From the NCBI GenBank assembly GCA_964451785.1, contig CAYVJG010000068.1, forward strand, positions 1 through 5,753: DNA of 5,753 nucleotides. Reading direction: 5' to 3'. The DNA is from JAJYSO01 sp964451785 (GTDB lineage: Bacteria > Bacteroidota > Bacteroidia > Flavobacteriales > Flavobacteriaceae). The notes under the pieces are model-generated. The model worked only from the letters and a program-made list of their open reading frames with translations, was not told the origin of the DNA and ran no database searches. This document shows positions 1 to 5,168 of this stretch, one piece after another (the first letter of the stretch is position 1; the number at the start of each line of letters is the position of its first letter). The position numbers and the translations under genes are program-made.

Positions 1-807
1 TCCTGATAGATTAGTTTTTTTATAAGCTACTACTATGCTGTTTTTGATTGTATCTTTTACAGAATTTAGTTGTATTAATGTAACAAAATCATAATCTTGT
101 TTAGCTTGATCTCCTGAAACTCTTGTGCTAAAATGCGCACCGGCATTACCGGTTTGATTTACTTCATTATAGTAGTCCTTCTGCATCTTTAGTACAGATA
201 CGGGTTTACCATCGCCAAATAATACCAGCTCTAATATATCCTCAACCTCGTTGTCGATATAACCGTAAAAATTACCTAAATTGGTGCTGTTAGTTGATTT
301 TACATACACCCTGTTTTTTACTTTTACCGGTCGATCGCTAAAATCTCCATTTCCGGTAACATCGTTTAGCGTGGCTGCTAACAAGGACTTCAAAGCATCT
401 ACAGATATTTCATTATAACCACCGCTAGCATTACCTATTAATATCTTCTTTTTTCCAATCGAAGTCTTTCCGGTACCACCCTCTGCTACTGGCAATACAG
501 AAAAATCATCTTTCTTCCCCGCTATTTGATTAAGAACAGTAGTTGAGAAATTAGGATCATTACCTAGCGCTGCAGCAAGTTCATTAAGCGTATCTAGTGC
601 TGCCGGTGAGCTTGCTACTAAGTCGGCTATCTTTTGTTGAACGTAGGTTTTGGGCGCTAAATTTTGGTTATTAACCCAGCTTTCTGACGCTAGTCCGGCT
701 ATGTCAGAGGCTTCTAACTTTTGCGCGAGCTTTGTGGCAAGATTGAGTATGTTTTCAATCTTGATTTGCTCGATTTGACCGATTGTTATTTTTTTACTGC
801 TGCTCAT
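1..807 (-). CDS. Phage tail fibre protein, N-terminal 269 residues (runs off the window)
   Basis: The frame is open from an ATG at 805-807 to the window edge, so only the N-terminus is seen. Residues 1-40 are a polar, probably helical start. Residues 71-87 read LDTLNELAAALGNDPNF, a motif widely found in tail fibres of lambda-like and many other phages. Residues 107-126 carry the fibre motif EGGTGKT followed by KKKILIGN. After residue 150 the sequence is beta-rich and polar, as in a fibre shaft or the start of a receptor-binding region. The start lies 1 nt after the stop of the upstream 100-aa gene, so the two are probably translationally coupled. It likely acts in the virion as a host-binding or shaft protein. 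No second DGR variable repeat is seen in the visible part. The tail-fibre class is well supported, but the exact role is not. Confidence 0.85.
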   Translation of the reverse strand, partial: MSSSKKITIGQIEQIKIENILNLATKLAQKLEASDIAGLASESWVNNQNLAPKTYVQQKIADLVASSPAALDTLNELAAALGNDPNFSTTVLNQIAGKKDDFSVLPVAEGGTGKTSIGKKKILIGNASGGYNEISVDALKSLLAATLNDVTGNGDFSDRPVKVKNRVYVKSTNSTNLGNFYGYIDNEVEDILELVLFGDGKPVSVLKMQKDYYNEVNQTGNAGAHFSTRVSGDQAKQDYDFVTLIQLNSVKDTIKNSIVVAYKKTNLSG

Positions 808-808
808 C

Positions 809-1111
809 TTAACTGAATTGATAGGATTTACCTGATTTTATAATTGTTGTGCGAAATGGGAAGGCGTCTTTAGGCACGCGTTTAATAGTGTTAAGAAGTG
901 ACTTACTCCCCGTAAAGAGCACTCTTCTTTTATCGTTAACTTTTATTTGAAGCCACAAACACTCCTCAGAATTAAGGTGTTCGAATTTTGATTTTTTCAC
1001 CTTATAATCTTCAACGACAATTTTTAAATTGATGATGTCATTGACCTTAACTTTGCTCCCTACAAAATTAGATGCTGATGTTGCTATTCCTAAATCTTTA
1101 AACTCAATCAT
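809..1111 (-). CDS. Small conserved-looking phage protein of unknown function, in the DGR operon (100 aa)
   Basis: I do not recognise a named family. The 100-aa product is basic in its middle and alternates short beta-like stretches: VKVNDIINLKIVVEDY at residues 21-36 and LWLQIKVNDKRRVLFTGS at 52-69. It ends with a compact TTIIKSGKSYQFS segment. The pattern suggests a small beta-barrel or nucleic-acid-binding fold, but that is inference. The ATG at 1109-1111 overlaps the end of the 75-aa gene by 8 nt, and the stop is 1 nt before the next fibre gene, so it is embedded in a coupled series that begins at the reverse transcriptase. It could be a DGR accessory factor, which often binds the RT or template RNA, or an unrelated tail-operon gene. 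There is no signal peptide or membrane segment. Confidence 0.7.
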   Translation of the reverse strand: MIEFKDLGIATSASNFVGSKVKVNDIINLKIVVEDYKVKKSKFEHLNSEECLWLQIKVNDKRRVLFTGSKSLLNTIKRVPKDAFPFRTTIIKSGKSYQFS

Positions 1112-1331
1112 TGATGATCACTTTATGATTAATCCCTTGTTTATCGATTTCTTGCTGAATTTCCTCGCTCGACACCGGAAGACTGCAACGAACTTGATCG
1201 TAGTCATAGCTATCCACAGAAGTCGTCTCTTCCGTTAATTGAGAGTGAACGATATTGAAATTGTAATAATACGTTCCATCGCCTAAATGCTCTATTTGAG
1301 GCGGCTTTTCAAATGTTCTATTTGCTTTCAT
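1104..1331 (-). CDS. Small hypothetical phage protein directly downstream of the reverse transcriptase (75 aa)
   Basis: The 75-aa acidic, soluble product has no family I can name. Residues 12-29 contain an aromatic strand-like stretch (IEHLGDGTYYYNFNIVHS). A second segment, YDYDQVRCSLPV, lies at 42-53, followed by an amphipathic helix (SSEEIQQEIDKQG) at 54-66. This layout of two strands, a linker and a helix resembles small tail-operon proteins seen in phages of Bacteroidota, but the link is by general pattern only. Its ATG (1329-1331) overlaps the RT stop codon as ATGA, a classic translational-coupling arrangement, and its own end overlaps the next gene by 8 nt. The tight coupling makes co-expression with the RT very likely. 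A role in retrohoming is possible but unproven. Confidence 0.7.
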   Translation of the reverse strand: MKANRTFEKPPQIEHLGDGTYYYNFNIVHSQLTEETTSVDSYDYDQVRCSLPVSSEEIQQEIDKQGINHKVIIND

Positions 1332-2281
1332 ACGTTTAATTTTTTTAGTAAATGCTTACTATCACAATGAACAGCCCAGCCTTTGTAGGACTGAATGCTG
1401 CTCCTGCTTTTATTTTTCTTTACAGCCTTAGCAAATGATTTCTTAATTGATTTGCGCAAGCCAACATGCGTGTGATAAAACCGGTAACCAACAAAATCAA
1501 TACCTCTTGATTGAACAGGGAATACTTGACGATTTTCTTTAACGGTTAACTTTAAATTGCTCTTTAAGTACGCTTCAACATCGTTTAAAAGCTCGTGTAA
1601 GTATCTCTTGTTATCAGCCAAAAACACCATGTCATCTGCGTACCTAAAGTAGTATTTCACTTTCAGTTCTTCTTTCAACCAATGATCAAAATAAGTCAGG
1701 TAGAAATTACTTAGATATTGACTTAAATAATTTCCTATAGGCAAGCCTTTGGCTGACTCTATTATTTCATCAAGCAGCCACAATAGCTCTTTATCCTTAA
1801 TTTTTCTGCGGAGTAACGATTTCAAAACTTTGTGGTTAACCGAGGGGTAAAACTTTTTAATGTCGATTTTTAAACAATACTTTGTACCCTCTGAATCTTC
1901 CCGTAAAACATCTCTAAGCTTGCGCATACACAAGTGTATTCCTCTGCCCGGAATGCAGCTATAAGTATCACTCGTGAAGGATTTCACAAACATATCCTGT
2001 AACACATTCATCACAGCATGATGAACAATACGATCAGGAAAATAAGGCAACCGATAAATGTGTCGCTCTTTTGGTTTGTAAATTTTGAACACGTCATACG
2101 GCGATGTTCTGTATGTTTGATTACTAAGCATTTCGCTTAACCTATTTAAGTTATCTTTTCTATTCTTGTCATGAACACGCACCCCATAGCTCTGCGTTTT
2201 GTGTCGTCTCGCTTTTTCATCAGCAATCATCAAGTTCTCAACGTTACTTATATGTTCAAAAACGTTTGTAATCCTTTTCAT
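1328..2281 (-). CDS. Diversity-generating retroelement reverse transcriptase
   Basis: This 317-aa enzyme copies the template-repeat RNA into adenine-mutated cDNA that replaces the VR of the target gene. Numbering from the chosen Met, it has a family-like start (MKRITNVFE), SYGVRVHD at about 31-38, RLPYFPDRIVHHAV at about 77-90, metal-binding motif A DIKKFYPSV at about 140-148, and the catalytic box FRYADDMVF with Asp 216 and 217. IGNYLSQ at about 182-188 is the DGR form of motif 4, where group II intron RTs have QGxxxSP. The C-terminal RGIDFVGYRFYHTHVGLRKS and SYKGW segments are typical of DGR RTs. The length is near the family norm and no key residue is missing. I chose the ATG at 2279-2281 because DGR RTs usually begin at MKR. 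The frame is also open to a TTG at 2350 (23 more residues), which lies in a hairpin. Its stop overlaps the next gene as ATGA. Confidence 0.95.
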   Translation of the reverse strand: MKRITNVFEHISNVENLMIADEKARRHKTQSYGVRVHDKNRKDNLNRLSEMLSNQTYRTSPYDVFKIYKPKERHIYRLPYFPDRIVHHAVMNVLQDMFVKSFTSDTYSCIPGRGIHLCMRKLRDVLREDSEGTKYCLKIDIKKFYPSVNHKVLKSLLRRKIKDKELLWLLDEIIESAKGLPIGNYLSQYLSNFYLTYFDHWLKEELKVKYYFRYADDMVFLADNKRYLHELLNDVEAYLKSNLKLTVKENRQVFPVQSRGIDFVGYRFYHTHVGLRKSIKKSFAKAVKKNKSRSSIQSYKGWAVHCDSKHLLKKLNV

Positions 2282-2343
2282 TTTGCATTTTCTAAAGTCT
2301 TCTTCCCTCTCGGTACCAAAGCCCTTGTTTAACTCGTGTTTTT

Positions 2344-2357
2344 TTGCCAAGAGGCAA
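2344..2357 (-). other. Small hairpin between the template repeat and the RT gene
   Basis: On the transcribed strand the sequence TTGCC-TCTT-GGCAA forms a 5-bp stem with a 4-nt loop, followed by a run of A. An A run is not an intrinsic terminator for this strand. The stem sits in the 3' flank of the TR, where template RNAs are usually structured, and it covers the alternative TTG start of the RT at 2348-2350. The stem is short, so its significance is modest. Confidence 0.4.
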
Positions 2358-2375
2358 GGCTACAAGAAACCTTTA

Positions 2376-2494
2376 TTTTTTTGCATAGGTGAGAGCCGAT
2401 ATTCGCGTTCGAATTCGCAGGAACGTTATTCGCGTTCGAAGCAAACGAACCTGCTTGCGCCCCATTATTCGACGTGCCTGAACACAGCAGCCCT
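2376..2494 (-). repeat. DGR template repeat (TR)
   Basis: This 119-nt copy matches the 3' end of the target gene (2536-2654) at a constant offset of 160 nt. In the unambiguous core 2383-2494 there are 25 template adenines (T on the + strand). Sixteen differ from the VR, and no C, G or T of the template differs. The mismatches read on the coding strand are nine A-to-T, five A-to-G and two A-to-C. The 7 nt at 2376-2382 are all template A (five differ), so this boundary is soft. Read in the target's frame, the TR would encode a peptide with eight Asn (AAY) codons, including SNANN and NSNAN, whereas many invariant residues use A-free codons such as TCG, GCG and GTT. Both ends diverge abruptly at 2495 and 2375. 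Confidence 0.97.
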
Positions 2495-2522
2495 GTTTCT
2501 TGTCAACCTATTTTTTTTTCGC

Positions 2523-2534
2523 GGCGCCTGCGCC
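2523..2534. other. GC-rich inverted repeat at the 3' edge of the VR
   Basis: The 12-nt sequence GGCGCCTGCGCC is an inverted repeat (GGCGC/GCGCC around two bases, or a 4-bp stem with a 4-nt loop). It starts at the last base of the target's stop codon and lies immediately downstream of the VR. In the Bordetella phage BPP-1 DGR, a hairpin or cruciform just past the VR promotes retrohoming, so the position is suggestive. It is not followed by a U run on the transcribed strand, so it does not look like a terminator. The stem is shorter than the BPP-1 one. Confidence 0.45.
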
Positions 2535-4120
2535 TAAATTACGCAAAGGCGAGAGCCGAAATTCGCGTTCGAAAACGCAGGAACGAAAAACGCGCGCGAA
2601 GCAAACGAACCCGCTAGCGCCCCAGTATTCGACGCGCCCGAACACAGCAGCCCTCTAAAGCCGGAGTTGTACCAAAAATAATCTGTCCAATATGTCGTTG
2701 AGCTTGCTCCTTGTGTTTCTACAGGTACAATATCTCCTAACTCACCAATAGCCATCTGTGAAATGTAGCCATTGTTTTTTGCCATTTTAACAGGGCGATA
2801 ACCCTGGTAACCTGTTGGACTCACTTCTGAATTAACCCGTATATATGCCGTTATATCACCGTTCACTTCATTAATATTGATTCCGTTTGTCCACTCCCAG
2901 ATATCCCCGAAAAAACTCTCGATACCCCGATAACTCATTACCTGCGTTGTTCTTGAATTACCGGTGGTGGGAAAATCTTGAAGTACAACTGCCACTTCAC
3001 CAGTCGAATTACCAAGAGAATTAGTCAATCCACAATTAAATAATGGAAAGTATGAATTGAAGCTACTCCAATCTCCGGAACTTAAATCAGTAGCCCCCAC
3101 CCCAAGCGCGCCTTGCTTAAAACCTTCAGGAGTCAATGTGTCATTTTGAGCTGCCTGATGATGTCGGGTGGCATACTCAATAGTAATCAGCCAAGACACC
3201 GCTTTTCTAATGATGTAATCACCTTCATTCCATCCGTCAGCTCCGCGATTAAGCGCATACTGATGAAACTGAATCCGGTCTTTTTGTGTAACTGGTTTCC
3301 CGCGAAGATCTTTAATTGTGTTGTCCCACGAAGATTGATTATTGCCTCCTCTAAAATCATTCGAAGTATTACACACTGAGGCTAATTTATTATTAACTCG
3401 ATCGAGCGAAGATTTGTATGCCGATATATAGAGAGGGCGTCGCTGATGTACAGAGCGCACCTCATGAGCGCCTGAAAAGGGTTGCAGCGATATCCAAGCA
3501 TTCCAAATATTTTTGACAACTGACACGCATTCAAATCGACGCCAATGAATAGGGATTTCGACCACTACTTGGCCATCAGCTCCGGTCAAATTTGCAGTTG
3601 TTCCGTCTTCTTTTTTAGTACTGTCGTTCGGATCTAAATAATAATTCACACTGTAATCATCATTAAGTAAGCATCGCTTCATCGATGATTGTACTGGAAG
3701 TGTTTTGTGACAATCCATATTTCCGATTCGCTTCACTTCCGGCGCAGCTATTGATTGATTAATTTGAACGCCATATACCTGTGTGTTTTTGGTTGAGACA
3801 CTGTAATCTATTTGAATCACATCGCCTAACTCCAATGTATCTAAAATTTCAACGCCTTTATATATCGGTCTATATTGAGCTTGTTGCAGCAATCTAACGC
3901 CATTCCTGTATACTTTTTTTACGACGCCAGCGTAATGAGTTTGAAAAGTATTATCACTTCCATTATAAGTAAAACTATCCGTCAACTCAACATCGTCGTG
4001 ACTTGATTGCATTTGAACACTTCGTTCATTAAGCTTGTCTGCTATAAAATCAAACGCCTCCGTATTGTTATTCTTAATGGAATTGACTGCATCAAATATT
4101 TCAGTTCTCCAATTTGCCAT
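2534..4120 (-). CDS. DGR target: hypervariable tail-fibre/receptor-binding protein
   Basis: The 528-aa virion protein presents a diversified ligand-binding surface. Residues 1-32 (MANWRT...DKLNE) match the start of the upstream 254-aa protein at 23 of 32 positions, suggesting a common attachment module. Residues about 60-108 contain VYRNGVRLL and LELGDVIQIDYS, a motif common in phage fibre proteins. From about 130 to the end it resembles the formylglycine-generating-enzyme/C-type-lectin-like fold of DGR targets, with YRGIESFFGDIWEW at 397-410, GFRG at 487-490 and a final GSRLC. The fold is used here for binding, not catalysis. The VR covers residues about 490-528. Compared with the TR, eleven residues are changed (A496, T499, L502, R509, F511, F512, F516, F521, R524, V527, I528). 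The ATG at 4118-4120 lies 4 nt after the upstream stop. The gene is intact. Confidence 0.95.
   Translation of the reverse strand: MANWRTEIFDAVNSIKNNNTEAFDFIADKLNERSVQMQSSHDDVELTDSFTYNGSDNTFQTHYAGVVKKVYRNGVRLLQQAQYRPIYKGVEILDTLELGDVIQIDYSVSTKNTQVYGVQINQSIAAPEVKRIGNMDCHKTLPVQSSMKRCLLNDDYSVNYYLDPNDSTKKEDGTTANLTGADGQVVVEIPIHWRRFECVSVVKNIWNAWISLQPFSGAHEVRSVHQRRPLYISAYKSSLDRVNNKLASVCNTSNDFRGGNNQSSWDNTIKDLRGKPVTQKDRIQFHQYALNRGADGWNEGDYIIRKAVSWLITIEYATRHHQAAQNDTLTPEGFKQGALGVGATDLSSGDWSSFNSYFPLFNCGLTNSLGNSTGEVAVVLQDFPTTGNSRTTQVMSYRGIESFFGDIWEWTNGININEVNGDITAYIRVNSEVSPTGYQGYRPVKMAKNNGYISQMAIGELGDIVPVETQGASSTTYWTDYFWYNSGFRGLLCSGASNTGALAGSFASRAFFVPAFSNANFGSRLCVI
2536..2654 (-). repeat. DGR variable repeat (VR), 3' end of the target gene
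   Basis: This is the recipient copy of the TR, within codons 490-528 of the target and reaching the stop codon. All differences from the TR lie at template adenines: 16 in the core and 5 more in the final A-rich 7 nt. The remaining bases are identical, including the Cys codons 493 and 526 and the Gly/Ser scaffold. Five of eight template Asn codons are replaced, three by Phe, one by Arg and one by Thr. Asn 498, 518 and 520 are unchanged. The high-coordinate boundary is sharp at 2654/2655. Confidence 0.97.
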
Positions 4121-4121
4121 T
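4104..4121 (-). repeat. Direct repeat at the start of the target gene (copy 2)
   Basis: The 18 nt gttctccaatttgccatt are identical to 4873-4890 and cover the start codon and first codons (MANWRT) of the 528-aa gene. The flanking coding sequence is related at protein level but diverged in DNA. It marks a shared 5' module, from an old duplication or from module exchange between fibre genes. Confidence 0.8.
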
Positions 4122-4124
4122 CTC

Positions 4125-4889
4125 TTAGAAGTTTAATTGTTGCTGCATGTCTGCTTTCCAATCAGGAATTGCTATAGCGGCTAACGTTTGATTTTTGTAA
4201 TTATCTAAATTTGACTGAACGGCTGCCGTTTTCGAATCAACGTATGATATTTTAGCATAAGCACTAAGGTCAGTAACACCGCCTAAGCTATCCCAACCGT
4301 TACCTAAGTCGCCGTCAGTACCACCTACCCACACGTAATTCATCCCTGTACTTGTTACATTTCGCACGTCTCCAATCGCATTACCTGTAGTAGGAAGTGC
4401 GCTAACAGTAGCTACAGAAGGTTTCGGTTTATAAGCCCCAGCAATAGCCGCGTCTATCTTGCTATCTGTTTGTGACTTCGTATATTTATCGCCCCAACCC
4501 GCTATATCAGCTGCACTAATACCGTCTAAAACAGACTTATTGGCGTGGGTGTGGAAACGCGAATCATTACCTTTTGCTACAGTGCCAGCAGTTGTACCAA
4601 AATTTTTGTTAAAAGCCGTATTCTTAGTAATTTTAGGCTCATACTTCGCGTCTGTTTCGGTCTTTTTGTAATAATTACCTAAAGTAGAATTATTTACCTT
4701 GCCGGACAGCAAGTCCTTTATCTTTGTAGAGCTAAACGTGCTTGTGGTAGACGCCGTAGCATCGTCTATTATAGCGTTTATTTTTGTTAATAATTCGTTT
4801 AACTTATCACCTATAAAAGTGAATGTAGCTGTACTATTCGTTTTTATTTCGTTGACAGCATCCGCTATCGTTGTTCTCCAATTTGCCAT
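4125..4889 (-). CDS. Tail fibre / baseplate-associated structural protein (254 aa)
   Basis: This is a probable trimeric virion fibre protein. Residues 1-32 are the MANWRT module shared with the DGR target downstream. Residues about 33-90 look coiled-coil or polar. NDSRFHTHANKSVLD at 108-122 contains an HxH element like those in phage fibre shafts. Residues 132-152 are Thr/Lys/Asp-rich repeats. A small domain at about 163-204 (ALPTTGNAIGDVRNV to WDSLGG, with YVWVG) resembles accessory domains of Bacteroidota phage fibres. The C-terminus (IPDWKADMQQQLNF) matches the end of the preceding 59-aa protein at 8 of 14 positions. The gene starts 12 nt after that small gene and ends 4 nt before the target gene. 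It may be the shaft or adaptor on which the variable adhesin sits, which is inference from order and the shared N-terminus. There is no signal peptide or membrane segment. Confidence 0.85.
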   Translation of the reverse strand: MANWRTTIADAVNEIKTNSTATFTFIGDKLNELLTKINAIIDDATASTTSTFSSTKIKDLLSGKVNNSTLGNYYKKTETDAKYEPKITKNTAFNKNFGTTAGTVAKGNDSRFHTHANKSVLDGISAADIAGWGDKYTKSQTDSKIDAAIAGAYKPKPSVATVSALPTTGNAIGDVRNVTSTGMNYVWVGGTDGDLGNGWDSLGGVTDLSAYAKISYVDSKTAAVQSNLDNYKNQTLAAIAIPDWKADMQQQLNF

Positions 4890-4890
4890 T
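4873..4890 (-). repeat. Direct repeat at the start of the 254-aa fibre gene (copy 1)
   Basis: This is the partner of 4104-4121: an identical 18-nt sequence over the start codon and the first MANWRT codons. The two copies are 769 nt apart and delimit the 254-aa gene almost exactly, so recombination between them would delete it cleanly and fuse the 59-aa gene's end to the DGR target. Confidence 0.8.
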
Positions 4891-4901
4891 TTGTTTTCGT
4901 T

Positions 4902-5081
4902 TTAAAAATTTAGTTGTGTTTCTAAGTTTGTTTTCCAGTTGGGAATGGGTGATATATTCACAAAATCCAGCCCTATGTTTTTTTGAGCTTGTTGCTTTTG
5001 AGTTTTCGTTAAATTTTGTGGTGTGTATTTAACAGAATCGTCTCCACCTTCTCCCCCTTCATTATATATTGATCCCAACAT
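4902..5081 (-). CDS. Small tail-fibre-like protein (59 aa)
   Basis: This short gene fills the space between the transglycosylase and the 254-aa fibre gene. It has an ATG at 5079-5081 and a TAA at 4902-4904. The product begins MLGSIYNEGGEGGDDSV. Residues 19-38 read YTPQNLTKTQKQQAQKNIGL, a version of the LTxxQKxQARxNIG motif that recurs in tail-fibre proteins of Bacteroidota and Firmicutes phages. The C-terminus, IPNWKTNLETQLNF, resembles the end of the 254-aa protein, so it carries two fibre-type modules with little between. It may be a minimal fibre subunit, a connector, or the remnant of a longer fibre reduced by deletion. It starts 3 nt after the -1 frame stop at 5085-5087, and its leader is A-rich, as is common in Bacteroidota. 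Protein-level motif conservation makes it very likely real. Confidence 0.8.
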   Translation of the reverse strand: MLGSIYNEGGEGGDDSVKYTPQNLTKTQKQQAQKNIGLDFVNISPIPNWKTNLETQLNF

Positions 5082-5084
5082 ATT

Positions 5085-5168
5085 TTAATTTTTTACTGCT
5101 TTAAAAACATAAATTGCCCCAATTCCTAATAGAGAGAGTATTAACAATGTGGCTTTTCCTTTTTTTTT
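5085..5168 (-). other. Possible -1 programmed frameshift and transmembrane extension of the transglycosylase
   Basis: The transglycosylase frame crosses nine A (5160-5168 on the coding strand) as GTA-AAA-AAA-AAG. The last part is the perfect -1 slippery heptamer A-AAA-AAG (5159-5165), the same as in E. coli dnaX. After a -1 shift, 24 codons (5159 down to 5088) read GKATLLILSLLGIGAI then YVFKAVKN, a typical single transmembrane helix with Lys on both sides, and stop at 5085-5087. That stop is 3 nt from the next ATG. The -1 frame is closed just upstream by TGA (5175-5177) and has no ATG, only an internal TTG. Alternatives are a homopolymer sequencing error (A10), or a separate TTG-started 20-aa membrane peptide. 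Confidence 0.6.

Larger units (their letters stand above)
2282..2533 (-). ncRNA. Noncoding interval carrying the DGR template RNA
   Basis: These 252 nt between the target gene's stop and the RT start hold the template repeat, about 40 nt before it and about 94 nt after it on the transcribed strand. In known DGRs the template RNA includes the TR and 3' flanking sequence that folds and primes cDNA synthesis, so a functional RNA here is expected. Its exact ends cannot be read from sequence. A hairpin at 2344-2357 lies in the 3' flank. I see no convincing dedicated promoter, and read-through from the target gene is the simplest source. Confidence 0.6.

Noticed and set aside
1..807. A second VR in the downstream fibre gene.
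   Set aside because: No stretch resembling the TR was seen. The C-terminal end, where a VR would normally lie, is outside the window, so this is unresolved rather than excluded for the full gene.
1328..2281. Group II intron or retron RT.
   Set aside because: The RT has the DGR-specific IGNYLSQ and RGIDFVGYRF motifs, is too short for an intron protein with maturase and endonuclease domains, and sits next to an adenine-mutated TR/VR pair. No msr/msd-type layout is seen.
2500..2510. TTGACA-like -35 box on the minus strand just before the TR (2501-2506).
   Set aside because: No matching -10 element at a suitable distance, and the consensus is not the usual one for Bacteroidota.
2511..2534. Intrinsic terminator formed by the GC hairpin and the adjacent homopolymer.
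   Set aside because: On the transcribed (minus) strand the tract after the stem is A, not U. Reading the + strand, the T tract precedes the stem.
2534..4120. Sulfatase-modifying enzyme (formylglycine-generating enzyme) activity for the 528-aa protein.
   Set aside because: The fold resemblance is that of DGR adhesins. The C-terminus is a VR, the N-terminus is a tail-fibre module, and no sulfatase partner is present.
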